Shown: positions 35,299-44,603 of the stretch, piece by piece | How the letters are laid out: each line of letters opens with the position of its first letter | How positions within the stretch are numbered: position 1 is the stretch's first letter | DNA from: Nocardioides bizhenqiangii | GTDB lineage: Bacteria; Actinomycetota; Actinomycetes; Propionibacteriales; Nocardioidaceae | NCBI RefSeq assembly: GCF_034661235.1 | Contig: NZ_CP141059.1 | Location: 1,426,001-1,490,000, forward strand | DNA: 64,000 nucleotides | Direction of reading: 5' to 3' | The notes under the pieces: model-generated | The model's database searches: none | What the model was told of the DNA's origin: nothing | What the model saw: only the letters and a program-made list of their open reading frames with translations | Made by a program: the position numbers and the translations under genes

Positions 35299-36783
35299 TT
35301 GACCGACGCACCCGTCGACAGCCGGCCCGTCCGGGTCCGGATGGCACCCTCCCCGACCGGCAGCCCGCACGTCGGCCTGGTCCGCACCGCGCTCTACAAC
35401 TGGGCGTTCGCGCGGCACCACGGCGGCACGTTCGTGTTCCGCATCGAGGACACCGACGCCGCGCGCAACACCGAGGAGTCCTACGCCTCGCTGATCGAGC
35501 TGATGCACTGGCTCGGGCTCGACTGGGACGAGGGTCCGGAGGTCGGGGGTCCGTTCGCGCCCTACCGGCAGAGCGAGCGCGGCGACCTCTACGCGGACGC
35601 ACTCGACCGGCTGCGGGCCTCGTCGTACACGTATGACTGCTACTGCACCAACGAGGAGGTCGACGCCCGGCGCAAGGCGTCCGGCTCCAAGGTGATGGGC
35701 TACGACGGCTTCTGCCGCGAGCTCACCGACGACCAGGTCGCCGCGTTCGAGGCCGACGGGCGGCGACCCGTCGTGCGGTTCCGGATGCCGGACGGCACCA
35801 TCACCTGGGACGACCTGGTGCGGGGCGAGATCAGCTTCGAGACCCAGTTCGTGCCGGACTTCGCGCTCTGCCGGGCCAACGGCGAGCCGCTCTACACGCT
35901 GGTCAACCCCGTCGACGACGCGCTGATGGAGATCACCCACGTCCTGCGCGGCGAGGACCTGCTGTCCTCGACGCCGCGCCAGATCGCGCTGTACGACGCG
36001 CTCATCGAGCTCGGCCTCACCGACTTCACCCCGCGCTTCGGGCACCTGCCGTACGTGATGGGGGAGGGCAACAAGAAGCTCTCCAAGCGCGACCCGCAGG
36101 CGCACGCGCTCGCCTACCGCGACGGTGGCTTCCTGCCGGAGGGCCTGCTCAACTACCTCGCCCTGCTCGGCTGGTCGATCGCCGCCGACCGTGACGTCTT
36201 CTCCCTGTCGGAGATGGTCGACGCGTTCGAGATCGGAGACGTCAACCCCAACCCGGCGCGCTTCGACCTCAAGAAGGCGGAGGCCATCAACGCCGCCCAC
36301 ATGCGACTCCTCTCGATCGAAGACATCACGCACCGCGCGCTGCCGTTCCTCAAGCGGGACGGGGTGGTCGGCGATCCCGTGCATGACGCCGATGCGCAGC
36401 TGCTCGAGCTGGCGATGCCGCTCGTCGCCGAGCGGATCAACAAGCTGACCGAGGTCCCGGACATGCTCGCGTTCCTCTTCCTCGACGAGGAGGCGTTCAC
36501 CGTCGACCCGGCCGACGCCGAGAAGATGCTCGACGAGACCGGGAAGGGCGTCGTGAAGGCGGCGCACGACGCGCTCGTCGACCTGCACCCGTGGTCCACC
36601 GATGCCATCCAGACCGCCCTCCAGCAGGCGCTGGTCGAGGACCTCGGGCTGAAACCGCGCGTCGCGTTCGGCCCGGTCCGGGTCGCCGTGACCGGCAAGC
36701 GGATCTCGCCGCCGCTGTTCGAGTCGCTGGAGCTGCTCGGCCACGACCGCAGCGTCGGACGTCTGCAGCGTGCCCTCGGCTGA
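35299..36783 (+). CDS. gltX: Glutamyl-tRNA synthetase
   Basis: 494 residues from TTG 35299; no other start keeps the conserved N-terminus. It charges tRNA-Glu and, where GatCAB is used, also tRNA-Gln. The HIGH-type signature is [21 protein letters not shown] and the KMSKS-type loop is KLSKRD. The anticodon-binding C-terminal domain is complete. Genes for tRNA-Gln and tRNA-Glu follow within 1.2 kb on the same strand. Confidence 0.96.
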   Translation: MTDAPVDSRPVRVRMAPSPTGSPHVGLVRTALYNWAFARHHGGTFVFRIEDTDAARNTEESYASLIELMHWLGLDWDEGPEVGGPFAPYRQSERGDLYADALDRLRASSYTYDCYCTNEEVDARRKASGSKVMGYDGFCRELTDDQVAAFEADGRRPVVRFRMPDGTITWDDLVRGEISFETQFVPDFALCRANGEPLYTLVNPVDDALMEITHVLRGEDLLSSTPRQIALYDALIELGLTDFTPRFGHLPYVMGEGNKKLSKRDPQAHALAYRDGGFLPEGLLNYLALLGWSIAADRDVFSLSEMVDAFEIGDVNPNPARFDLKKAEAINAAHMRLLSIEDITHRALPFLKRDGVVGDPVHDADAQLLELAMPLVAERINKLTEVPDMLAFLFLDEEAFTVDPADAEKMLDETGKGVVKAAHDALVDLHPWSTDAIQTALQQALVEDLGLKPRVAFGPVRVAVTGKRISPPLFESLELLGHDRSVGRLQRALG

Positions 36784-37708
36784 TCCCGGCCCGTCCGGGC
36801 TTCGCTACCACCAGCTGCACCGGCTCGGATGGTCGAGCTGGCCGCGCGCGGTGCTCGGCGTGCTCGGCATGGTCCTCGCCCTGATGGTGGTGGTGCCGGT
36901 CCTGCTCACCGGGACCTACGACGGCATCCTCGGTGAGCCGTTCGGCGAGCTCAGCATCGACCCGTTGACGCCCGTCGGGCTCGTGCTGGTCTGCCTGAGC
37001 CTCGCGGCGGCGGTCCCGGTCGTGATCGCAGCCACCCGGCTGGCACAAGGGCTGCCCGGCGGCTGGATCATCTCGGTTGTCGGCCGCCTGCGGTGGGGCT
37101 GGCTGCTGACCTGCATGGGGCTGGCGCTGCTCGCGCTGGGAGGGGCACTGCTGCTCGCTCTCGTCCTCCCGGAGCACGGCGGCGCGGCGGTCGAGGGCGC
37201 GGTCAACGACGCCACGGACCGGACGGTCGCGTTCGCGCTGATCATCCTGCTGCTCATCCCGCTGCAGGCGGCGGGGGAGGAGTACGCCTTCCGCGGCTAC
37301 CTGACCCAGGCGGTCGGGGGTCTGGTGGCGGGTCGGGCCGGTACGGCGGTCGCGGTCGTCGTACCCGCGTTCTTGTTCGCCCTCGCCCACGGCGCGCAGG
37401 ACGCGCCGGTTTTCATCGACCGGTTCGCGTTCGGAGTCGTGGCCGGCGTGCTGGTGATCGCCACCGGCGGACTCGAGGCAGGGATCGCGATGCACGTGCT
37501 CAACAACTGGGTGGTCTTCGGTCTCTCGTTGGCCTTCGGCAACATCGACGAGGCGCTCGCGCCCATTGCAGGCACCTGGTGGATGCTGCCCGGCACCCTC
37601 GTCCAGTCGCTGGGCTACCTCGCGCTGGTGGCGTGGGTGGCGCGCCGGCGGCACCTGGAGACGACGACCCGGGAGGTCGTTTTGGAGCCGAAACCGCCGC
37701 GCGTGTAA
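36770..37708 (+). CDS. CPBP-family intramembrane metalloprotease
   Basis: 312 residues from GTG 36770, inside the last codons of gltX. About eight hydrophobic segments are present. The three Abi/CPBP motifs are visible: EEYAFRG (EExxxR) near residue 170, FALAHG, and HVLNNW. The family cleaves or processes proteins inside the membrane; the bacterial targets are mostly unknown. Coupled to gltX by overlap, but probably only by position. Confidence 0.9.
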   Translation: MPSADPGPSGLRYHQLHRLGWSSWPRAVLGVLGMVLALMVVVPVLLTGTYDGILGEPFGELSIDPLTPVGLVLVCLSLAAAVPVVIAATRLAQGLPGGWIISVVGRLRWGWLLTCMGLALLALGGALLLALVLPEHGGAAVEGAVNDATDRTVAFALIILLLIPLQAAGEEYAFRGYLTQAVGGLVAGRAGTAVAVVVPAFLFALAHGAQDAPVFIDRFAFGVVAGVLVIATGGLEAGIAMHVLNNWVVFGLSLAFGNIDEALAPIAGTWWMLPGTLVQSLGYLALVAWVARRRHLETTTREVVLEPKPPRV

Positions 37709-37764
37709 GGTTTCTCGTCGGCTCCCGGACCATCCGGATCGGGCGCCGAACACCAGCAAAACAG

Positions 37765-37836
37765 TGGTCTATGGTGTAATTGGCAGCACGACTGGTTCTG
37801 GTCCAGTTAGTCTAGGTTCGAGTCCTAGTAGACCAG
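37765..37836 (+). tRNA. tRNA-Gln (anticodon CTG)
   Basis: 72 bases. Acceptor arms TGGTCTA (37765-37771) and TAGACCA (37829-37835), anticodon stem ACTGG/CCAGT around loop TTCTGGT with CTG, and T arm CTAGG-TTCGAGT-CCTAG. CCA is not encoded. Confidence 0.95.
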
Positions 37837-37942
37837 CGAGTTCTCGCGTGAACAGCGTCTGGACGGGGCACGATTTGGCCGCTCAGGACCGGGATCGCTA
37901 GAGTTCCGCAGGTTGCTTTCCAGCAACCATCCGTTAAGTCGG

Positions 37943-38015
37943 GCCCCCGTTGTGTAGCGGCCTAGCACGCCGCCCTCTCAAGGCGGTAGCGCCGGTTCGA
38001 ATCCGGTCGGGGGTA
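37943..38015 (+). tRNA. tRNA-Glu (anticodon CTC)
   Basis: 73 bases. Acceptor arms GCCCCCG (37943-37949) and CGGGGGT (38008-38014), anticodon stem CCGCC/GGCGG around a loop with CTC, and T arm GCCGG-TTCGAAT-CCGGT. CCA is not encoded. Confidence 0.95.
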
Positions 38016-38022
38016 CAAGTCC

Positions 38023-38071
38023 GAAGCGGCTCCAACCAGCGAACACGCTGGGAGGGGCCGCTTCTTCATTT
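38023..38071 (+). terminator. Intrinsic terminator after tRNA-Glu
   Basis: GAAGCGGC (38023-38030) pairs with GCCGCTTC (38057-38064), extended inside by TCC/GGA, and is followed by TTCATTT. Confidence 0.8.
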
Positions 38072-38485
38072 CCGTCAGATCCGGCTCGGACAACACTGGG
38101 GCAACGCGGGGCAACGCTCCCAGGCCGTTGCGACGCCGTTGCGCGACGGTCCTGATGGCGTTCCCGCCGTGGCCAGCGTCTGCGTGGCCCGGTGAGGGCC
38201 AGGTTCGGTTCGCGAGGTGAGGTGCCACCGGCGGGCCGCTCCGCACTCCGAAGTGTCAATAGACATCGGTGACTATCGGGAATCACAAGGCGTAGTCCGT
38301 TCGGGCCGTCTTGCGCTGCATTTCGAGGCATTGCCCTGCGGCGACACCGGGAGTAGACAGGCGGCACTCGGAGAAATTTCGGCTTCACCTTTCGCGTGGG
38401 CGTGGAAGACCGCCTCGGCAGATCAACCGTTTGCCAGGTCGGGGCAGCGGGTCACGTCGCACACAGCCAACCGGTCGAGGTGCCC
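38072..38485. other. Gene-free stretch after the tRNA genes
   Basis: 414 bases with no convincing gene. It contains short direct repeats (GGGGCAACG) near 38095-38115 and AT-richer DNA near 38255-38290 (GTGTCAATAGACATCGGTGACTATC) that may hold the promoter of the following lipoprotein gene. No copy of the tRNA 3' end was found, so an integration site is not supported. Confidence 0.5.
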
Positions 38486-39073
38486 ATGACCGTGCCCGTT
38501 TTGAGTCATGCCCGTCATGGGTTGCGCCGCGAGCCGGCCACGGGTCGGTCCCTGGGCTCGCCTGTGGTCTGGGCGGCGGTGTTGCTGCCGGCTCTGGCGG
38601 GATATTCCGCAGGTTGCGCTGGCGGCGACGAGGGAGCCGGCCGGTCGCCTGCGCCGACCGGTTTGTCGCCGAGCGCCACGGAGGTGTCGAGCTCCGGGCA
38701 GACATCGGACCCAACGAATGACGGACTCCGGCCGACCCGCGTTCCGGTTGGGGTGTGGGCCGGCGAGCAACTCATCCTGACTGTGACACCGGCAGGGGCG
38801 ACCGCTGAGTTCGAGTGTGCCGCCGGCAGGGTCGAAGAGCCGTTGTCGCTCGATAGCGGGCGACGCTTCGACGTCCCCGGAACCTATGCCGACCAGCCCG
38901 GCGGTCCGGTGCCGAGCGGGTCCACGTCGGCGGCGCTGCCCGCTCGGTACCGCGGCCAGCTGAGGGATGCGCGCCACCTCGTGCTGACCGTGGTGCTGCC
39001 CAGGTCTGGCACGACCCAGGGGCCATTCGAGCTCGAGCTTGGCGGCGCTGACGTGCTCCAGCGCTGTGTCTGA
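38486..39073 (+). CDS. Putative lipoprotein of unknown function
   Basis: 195 residues from ATG 38486. A long basic N-region is followed by a hydrophobic stretch and a lipobox GYSAGC with C44. After it comes a Ser/Thr/Pro-rich linker, then a small beta-rich domain with cysteines in FECAAG and the final LQRCV that may pair. No family is recognised. It lies 30 bases before the large DUF11 protein, probably in one operon, so a shared envelope or surface role is plausible. Confidence 0.65.
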   Translation: MTVPVLSHARHGLRREPATGRSLGSPVVWAAVLLPALAGYSAGCAGGDEGAGRSPAPTGLSPSATEVSSSGQTSDPTNDGLRPTRVPVGVWAGEQLILTVTPAGATAEFECAAGRVEEPLSLDSGRRFDVPGTYADQPGGPVPSGSTSAALPARYRGQLRDARHLVLTVVLPRSGTTQGPFELELGGADVLQRCV

Positions 39074-39103
39074 ACGATCAAGAAACTAGGAGACGAGGAA
39101 CAG

Positions 39104-42100
39104 ATGAATCGACGACCGACTATGACTCGAAGGTTTGGCTCTATCGCAGCCGCGCTCCTGGGAGTTGCGGCCACGTCCTTGGCCGTGCTCACCCCGACGC
39201 TGGTGCCGACCGCCACGGCTGCTGACGTCTCGGGTGTGGCGACCATGGGTCTGAACATCGAGATCAGCCAGCAGAACGCCGCCGCGGGGGGCAGCGGGTC
39301 GATCCCGCCTGACACGATGGGAGCGGTCGGCCCGAACCACATCGTGGAGATGATCAACGGCAACTTCGAGATCTTCAACAAGACGACCGGTGCCTCGGTG
39401 GAGGACAGGAGCCTGAACAGCTTCTGGACCAACCGCGTGGGCGTGCCCGCGTTCACCTTGGGGCGGGTCTTCGACCCGCGGATCGTCTATGACCCGGTGA
39501 GCGAGCGGTGGTTCGCCACGGTGATCGACGACGACGTCGACTCGACGGTCCCTCCCGACGGCGTGAACGAGCAGTCGAACAACCTGTACGTCGGTCGTAG
39601 CGACACCTCCGATCCGACGGGTGACTGGGACGGTCTGCAGATCGATGCCGACACCGTGGGTGCGGAGGAGTTCCATGACTACGAGACCCTCGGCCTGGAT
39701 GCCGACGGGTTGTACTCGTGCACCCAGGACTTCGTCGGTGGTGGCAACGAGTCGTGCTACTCGATCCCCAAGGCGGACCTGCTGCAGGCGACCCCCACCG
39801 CCGCAAACATGACGCGGTTTGAGGCTACGCCCGCTGGATTGCCTGCAACCGACGGGTCATGGCAGCCGGCTTTGGACTTCGGTCTCTCCGACGGCCGTGC
39901 GGCGCTGCTGGGCTCGACTGGCACCGCGCTGCAGCGCACGAACATCTTCGGCGCCGCCGGCCCGGGGGCGACGCTGGGCACCCCGGTGCCGATCGCCGGC
40001 GATCCCGGGCACGCCAGCCCGCCGGCGGCGCGGCAGCCCGACGACGCTGACACCGGCGACGGCATCGAGACCCTCGAGAACGTGGCGCCGCGCTTCGTCG
40101 GCAACGTCATCGAGGTCGGCAACAGCCTGTGGGCGGCGCACTCCGTGCGGGGCAGCACACCCAACAACGCGGCGGTGCGGTGGTACGAGATCAACGAGAC
40201 CACCAACACTGTGATCCAGACCGGCCTGATCGACGACCCGAACCGGGACTTCCACGAACCGTCGATCACCGTCAACGACCACGGCGACGTGGTGGTCGGC
40301 TACACCTGCTCGGGCCCCACGCTCGCGGCCAGCGTCTGCGTGTCACTTGGCACAACGACCGGCGGGGTGACCACCTTCCAACCGCCGGCCATCCTCGCCA
40401 CCGGCAACGGGTTCTACTACAACGACTCGTGCAACCCCGCGGCACCCGGATCGACGTGCACCGAACGAAACCGGTGGGGTGACTACAGCGCCACCGTGAT
40501 CGACCCCGTCGACCCGTGCAGCTTCTGGACCTTCCAGGAGTACGTGTCCGTCGGGGGCACCGGGGACGTCGGACCCGCCCCGGACACCGCCCAGAGCGGC
40601 CTGTGGGGTACCCGCGTGACGAAGTTGACCTTCGACGACTGCGTGGCCGACACCGCCGTTCAGGCCGACCTCGGCGTGGTCAAGGAGTGCAAGCCCGACG
40701 TTGCGATGCCTGCGGGCGAGACCGGGATCTGCGACATCGTGGTGACGAACTTCGGCCCGAACGCCGCGGAGGCGGTGAAGCTCGTCGACCGGCACGTCAG
40801 CAACGGCACGTTCGCGTTCGGCACCATCACCACGAGTGCGGGCAGTTGCACATCGACACCGGATCCGCAGGTCCAGCAGGGCACGGTCACCTGCAACCTG
40901 GGCACCGTTGGCGCAGGCGACTCAGTGATCATCCGGGTGGAGGTGACAGCCGACGAGCCGCAGGACATCAACGACGTCGCCACGGTCACGAGCACGACTG
41001 CTGATCCGGATCTGAGCAACAACCAGGCCAGGGACGGGATCGAGGTCATCGCGGCGGCCGATCTGTCGATCACCAAGACCGGTGACCTCAACGGCACCGC
41101 GGGCTCGCAGATCACCTACACCATCGGGGTGGACAACGCGGGACCGTCCGCCGCCAGGGGCGTCAAGGTCGTCGACGTGCTCCCGGCCGGAGTCACCTTC
41201 ACCTCCGCTACAGCGGACGTGGGTTCGTTCACCCTCAACGGACAGGTGCTCACCTGGAACCTCGGCAACGTAGCTCCCGGGGACCCGGTCCGCGAGATCG
41301 ACATCACGGTGAAGATCAAGCCCAACGCCACCGGGCAACTGGAGAACACCGCCGAGGTGGACAGCACCGTTCTCGATCCGGACACCAGCAACAACCGGGT
41401 CACCTTCACCACCGCGGTCAGCGCCACAGCCGGGCTGGCGATCACCAAGACCGACACTCCCGATCCGGTGAGCGCCGGTCAAGAGCTGGTCTACACGCTG
41501 CAGGTCAGCAACGGCGGGCCGTCGACAGCGGTGGACGTCGTCGTGGTCGACACGCTGCCGGCGGGCACCACGCTGGTCAGCGCGGTGGGCGGCACGGGTT
41601 CGACCGCGTGTGCGCTCAGTGGTCCAGGTGTGGTCAGCTGCGACATCGGTGACCTCGACCCCGGCCAGAGCGTGACCATCTTCATCACGGTGAAGGTCAA
41701 CGCGAACGTTCCTTCCGGCACGGTGCTGGTCAACACCGCCGAGGCCACGTCGCCTACCGACCCTGACGGGGCCGAGGTGACCACCGAGACCACGGTGCAG
41801 ACCCAGGCAGAACTGTGGATCGAGAAGACCGGCGTCAAGCCCGCCGGCAACCCGGCCGGTGCGCTGGTCTACCGGATCACCGTGCACAACAAGGCCGGCA
41901 TGGCACCCGACGACACCCCCACCTCGGGTGCCGGCGGGCCGTCCGATGCGCTCAACGTCGTGACGGTGGACACCTTGCCGCTCACACCAAAGAAGCTGAT
42001 CGTCCAGCACCTCACCCCGAGCTGTACCTACAGCGCGGCCACCCACAAGGTGACCTGCACGACGGCTCGGGTGCCGGCGGGAACGGCGGTCACCTACGAG

Positions 42101-42238
42101 ATCCAGGTCCAGATCAAGGGCTCGGTCGGTTCTATCCAGAACAGAGCGACCGTCTCTAGCTCGACTCCGGACCCGGTCCTGGACAACAACACCGACACCG
42201 TGACCAACACGGTCCAGGGAAGCACCGGAAAGAAGTAG
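39104..42238 (+). CDS. Large secreted protein with four DUF11-type repeats
   Basis: 1044 residues; AGGAGACGAGG precedes ATG 39104. The Sec signal peptide ends at about residue 40 (ATAA-DVSG). Residues 45-515 form a single large region (IPPDTMGAVGPNHIVEMINGNFEIFNK, YDPVSERWFATVID) that resembles secreted beta-propeller-like proteins. Four repeats follow at about 520-650, 651-775, 775-900 and 902-1035. Each opens with a version of ADLSITKT, contains a VVDVLPAG-like core and ends in NTAEV...DPDxSNN, the DUF11 (TIGR01451) pattern. The C-terminus (STGKK) has no LPXTG motif or membrane helix, so the protein is released or held non-covalently. The function is unknown. Confidence 0.88.
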   Translation: MNRRPTMTRRFGSIAAALLGVAATSLAVLTPTLVPTATAADVSGVATMGLNIEISQQNAAAGGSGSIPPDTMGAVGPNHIVEMINGNFEIFNKTTGASVEDRSLNSFWTNRVGVPAFTLGRVFDPRIVYDPVSERWFATVIDDDVDSTVPPDGVNEQSNNLYVGRSDTSDPTGDWDGLQIDADTVGAEEFHDYETLGLDADGLYSCTQDFVGGGNESCYSIPKADLLQATPTAANMTRFEATPAGLPATDGSWQPALDFGLSDGRAALLGSTGTALQRTNIFGAAGPGATLGTPVPIAGDPGHASPPAARQPDDADTGDGIETLENVAPRFVGNVIEVGNSLWAAHSVRGSTPNNAAVRWYEINETTNTVIQTGLIDDPNRDFHEPSITVNDHGDVVVGYTCSGPTLAASVCVSLGTTTGGVTTFQPPAILATGNGFYYNDSCNPAAPGSTCTERNRWGDYSATVIDPVDPCSFWTFQEYVSVGGTGDVGPAPDTAQSGLWGTRVTKLTFDDCVADTAVQADLGVVKECKPDVAMPAGETGICDIVVTNFGPNAAEAVKLVDRHVSNGTFAFGTITTSAGSCTSTPDPQVQQGTVTCNLGTVGAGDSVIIRVEVTADEPQDINDVATVTSTTADPDLSNNQARDGIEVIAAADLSITKTGDLNGTAGSQITYTIGVDNAGPSAARGVKVVDVLPAGVTFTSATADVGSFTLNGQVLTWNLGNVAPGDPVREIDITVKIKPNATGQLENTAEVDSTVLDPDTSNNRVTFTTAVSATAGLAITKTDTPDPVSAGQELVYTLQVSNGGPSTAVDVVVVDTLPAGTTLVSAVGGTGSTACALSGPGVVSCDIGDLDPGQSVTIFITVKVNANVPSGTVLVNTAEATSPTDPDGAEVTTETTVQTQAELWIEKTGVKPAGNPAGALVYRITVHNKAGMAPDDTPTSGAGGPSDALNVVTVDTLPLTPKKLIVQHLTPSCTYSAATHKVTCTTARVPAGTAVTYEIQVQIKGSVGSIQNRATVSSSTPDPVLDNNTDTVTNTVQGSTGKK

Positions 42239-42244
42239 CCCTTG

Positions 42245-42276
42245 GCGTGCCGGCCGGCCCGCGCCGGCCGGCACGC
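42245..42276 (+). terminator. Strong hairpin terminator after the DUF11 gene
   Basis: Perfect 14-bp stem GCGTGCCGGCCGGC/GCCGGCCGGCACGC with loop CCGC, seven bases after the stop codon; no U-tract. Confidence 0.75.
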
Positions 42277-42424
42277 TCGGGCAGCGCTTCGAGTGCGACG
42301 CGACCCGCAATCCGAAGCTCCTCGCTTGGGCGCCGCGCCTAGCGCGACGAGCCAGCGCAGAGGCAATAAACCGAACGGGTGGGTGACATCGCGTGAAATC
42401 AGGACCCCCGCCCATGCGAGCCGC

Positions 42425-42838
42425 TCAGGCCGGCCGGTCCAGCCGATCGAATCCTTCTGTCCGCCGTGACAGCCAGACGATCAGGGTGTGGATCAGCCAG
42501 GCCGCGAAGCCGTAGACCACCGTCGCGAACAGCACGGAGGTGTCGAGCACCGCTTCCACCTGGTTGCCTCCGTCGCCGAGCTCGATGGAGGTGAGGATCC
42601 CGCGGAACGGCTCCATGGCACGGTCCAGGGACCGGTAGGCCCACTGGACGAACGGCGGATCGGGATTCGCTCCGAGGAGGAGCAGGACGAACCCGAGCAC
42701 GAGGACGGTCTCCGTCAGGATCACGTAGACGTAGAGCAGGTACGCCAGGGCGCGAGCTCCCCAAAGGACGGCATGTCGCTCGTGACCGACCGGGGCGGTG
42801 AGGGTGTCGAGGCTTGGTGCGCTAGGGCACGAGAACAT
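42425..42838 (-). CDS. YggT-family membrane protein (copy A)
   Basis: 137 residues from ATG 42838. Two membrane regions flank a conserved centre, WAYRSLDRAMEPFRGILTSIELGDGGNQVEAVLDTSVLFA, which is nearly identical to that of the gene at 49720. Proteins of this type have two to four helices and uncharacterised roles in cell envelope or ion balance. It lies directly downstream of the PLDc_N gene on the same strand (28-base gap), so the two are probably co-transcribed from the palindrome-containing promoter region. Confidence 0.8.
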   Translation of the reverse strand: MFSCPSAPSLDTLTAPVGHERHAVLWGARALAYLLYVYVILTETVLVLGFVLLLLGANPDPPFVQWAYRSLDRAMEPFRGILTSIELGDGGNQVEAVLDTSVLFATVVYGFAAWLIHTLIVWLSRRTEGFDRLDRPA

Positions 42839-42866
42839 TACGGACTTCGCTGAGACCTCGGCCTTC

Positions 42867-43148
42867 TCACGGCTCTCCGGCCTGGGAGCGCATCGTCGCG
42901 TGCCTGTCGATCGCCGCCTGCTGCGTGCGATCGGGCAGCGAGTCGCCCCGCGCGAGGAGATAGATGACCGCACCCAGCCACGGCAGCACGACGATGCAGA
43001 AGATCCACAACGCCTTGGAGGCACCACGCAGGCTGCGGTCCCTCAAGATGTCGCCGACGATGAAGACGAACAAGTAGATCCACGACATCAACAGCATGAA
43101 CGAGAAGGTCGAGACGATGACTTCCCACAGGCCGAAACCGTCCTCCAT
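42867..43148 (-). CDS. Small membrane protein with PLDc_N domain
   Basis: 93 residues from ATG 43148, AAGGA six bases upstream. Two hydrophobic helices carry the phospholipase-D-N-terminal motif (IFCIVVLPWLGAVIYLLARG), then a polar tail. The same motif occurs fused to real cardiolipin synthases, as in the gene at 57762. No catalytic domain is present. A perfect copy of the repeated palindrome lies 81 bases upstream. Confidence 0.85.
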   Translation of the reverse strand: MEDGFGLWEVIVSTFSFMLLMSWIYLFVFIVGDILRDRSLRGASKALWIFCIVVLPWLGAVIYLLARGDSLPDRTQQAAIDRHATMRSQAGEP

Positions 43149-43229
43149 GAGCTGTCCTTGCTGTCGTCGGGACCGGGCGCGCGATTGCCGCGCCGGTCCA
43201 TTACCGTCTCGGCGGACCGTCGCAGCGGG

Positions 43230-43248
43230 CTCACCCGCGCAGGGTGAG
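43230..43248. promoter_or_regulatory. Repeated 7-5-7 palindrome, perfect copy
   Basis: CTCACCC-GCGCA-GGGTGAG, 81 bases before the PLDc_N gene (minus strand). Confidence 0.85.
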
Positions 43249-43431
43249 ATCGACCCACAGGTGTGGTCAGCACCGGTGGCGGACGCCTGGCGCGAGCACG
43301 ATCCGGGGCCGAGTCGCGACAGTGGGGGAGGCTGCCCCCGGTACCAGGTGAAGGTGGCAGCGTGCATCTCGAAGCGCCGGAGCGGCACGACAACCGCGTA
43401 GAGCACCACCTGCCTCGGTGATTCCGCGAGG

Positions 43432-43450
43432 CTCACCCCGCGTGGGTGAG
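43432..43450. promoter_or_regulatory. Repeated 7-5-7 palindrome, perfect copy
   Basis: CTCACCC-CGCGT-GGGTGAG, 60 bases before the CYTH gene (plus strand). Confidence 0.85.
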
Positions 43451-43510
43451 GTTCTCGGCGGTGAGGTCCAGTCTTCTGTTGGGACCATTGCCGACGCCTG
43501 GAGAACAGCG

Positions 43511-44275
43511 ATGACCGAAACTGCTCCGGCGGGTAGCCTTGCTCCCGACCAGGCCGACGAGCTGGCGACGCTCCTTCAGAGTGCTGACTCCGTGGAGCTG
43601 AAGCTGACCGTCCCCGACAACGACCAGCGCTCGGCGGTTCGAGCACTGGAGATGGACCCGCTCGAAGCCGAGCTCCGCCAGGTGTTCTTCTTCGACACGC
43701 CCGACCTCGCCCTCAACCGGCAAGGCGTGATTGTGCGAGCACGGAGGACGACGCGCAGGGACGACAGCGTGGTGAAGCTGCGTCCAGTGGTGCCGAGCGA
43801 GGTATCTGCCGAGCTGCGCGCCCTCAAGGGGTTCGGCGTGGAGGTCGACGTGATGCCGGGAGGCTTCGTGTGTTCGGCCAGCCTCCAGGCGAAGATGCGT
43901 GCCGGGAAGGTGAAGGAAGCACTGGACGGCGAGCGCGGACTGACGTCACTCTTCGACAAGAGGCAGCGCGCGTTCTTCGCGGATTGCGCCCCTGACGGGA
44001 TGTCCGTCGATGACCTCACGGTTCTGGGTCCGATCCTGGTGATGAAGCTGAAGTTCTCGCCCAGTGGTTACGACGGTCGACTCGTCGCAGAGCTCTGGCT
44101 GTACCCGGACGGGTCCCGCATCCTGGAGCTCTCCACCAAGGCCGCGACGACCGAAGCGTTTACGGTGGCCGCTAGCACCAAGCAATTCCTCCAGCAGCGC
44201 GGCATCGACTTGACCGGCGAGCAGCAGACGAAGACCAAGACGGCGCTCGAGTTCTTCTCGTCCGAGCTTCGGTAA
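43511..44275 (+). CDS. CYTH-like domain protein
   Basis: 254 residues from ATG 43511. A CYTH-type beta barrel is suggested by VELKLTVPDN at the start, LRQVFFFDTPDLALNRQGVIVRARRTTR (strand with basic residues), VVKLRPVV and, late, ILVMKLKFSP and RLVAELWLYPDGSRILELSTKA. CYTH enzymes hydrolyse inorganic triphosphate or thiamine triphosphate, or make cAMP. The usual ExExK signature appears only as ELK, so activity may differ. There is no membrane segment. It is preceded by a perfect palindrome copy. Confidence 0.7.
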   Translation: MTETAPAGSLAPDQADELATLLQSADSVELKLTVPDNDQRSAVRALEMDPLEAELRQVFFFDTPDLALNRQGVIVRARRTTRRDDSVVKLRPVVPSEVSAELRALKGFGVEVDVMPGGFVCSASLQAKMRAGKVKEALDGERGLTSLFDKRQRAFFADCAPDGMSVDDLTVLGPILVMKLKFSPSGYDGRLVAELWLYPDGSRILELSTKAATTEAFTVAASTKQFLQQRGIDLTGEQQTKTKTALEFFSSELR

Positions 44276-44297
44276 GGCCTCGACGCCGGACCGCCTG

Positions 44298-44373
44298 TCA
44301 GGGGTGCTCGAGTGCCCGATCCCGCCGGTCCAGCCGCCGCGACAGCCAGAGATGCCGCTGTGGATCAGCCAGG
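44298..44373 (-). pseudogene. Remnant of a third YggT-type gene (3' end)
   Basis: About 75 bases resemble the last 25 codons of the YggT genes at 42425 and 49720. AWLIHSGI is recognisable, then the frame slips and LWLSRRLDRRD continues to a TGA. CTGTGGATCAGCCAGG is shared exactly with the 49720 copy. No upstream part remains. Confidence 0.7.
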
Positions 44374-44469
44374 GACTTCGACGCCGATGAGTGGAACGAC
44401 GACATTCGCGCGCAGCACCAGAACCTATCAACGACCACCCCGGCCGACCCGTGGACCGGGGTTGGCATC

Positions 44470-44488
44470 ATCCCCCGCCCGGGGTGAG
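44470..44488. promoter_or_regulatory. Repeated 7-5-7 palindrome, degenerate copy
   Basis: ATCCCCC-GCCCG-GGGTGAG: right half exact, left half 5 of 7. It lies 115 bases before the DUF1622 gene. The rest of 44276-44603 holds only the YggT remnant. Confidence 0.5.
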
Positions 44489-44603
44489 GCCGTCGGACCC
44501 GTAGGGGCGGATGCTGACCAGACGATGGACTCTCGCCTCGGAAACACGGTCCCGAGCGGGCTCATGCTGACGCCATGCTGCACGAGCACGTGAGGAAACT
44601 CAG

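Larger units (their letters stand above)
43149..43510. other. Divergent control region between PLDc_N and CYTH genes
   Basis: 362 bases without a gene. Two perfect copies of the 19-bp palindrome are placed one before each divergent gene, 184 bases apart. No clear -10/-35 pair was found. Confidence 0.7.

Noticed and set aside
34246..36744. 832-residue minus-strand frame opposite gltX and the FAH-family gene
   Set aside because: Long only because of high GC at third positions; the plus-strand genes are unambiguous.
37962..38246. Minus-strand frame crossing tRNA-Glu
   Set aside because: Reads through the antisense of a tRNA gene; typical false call.
37943..38485. Possible integration site or island boundary at tRNA-Glu
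   Set aside because: No repeat of the tRNA 3' end and no integrase gene seen within the window; the sulfatase theme also occurs on the other side.
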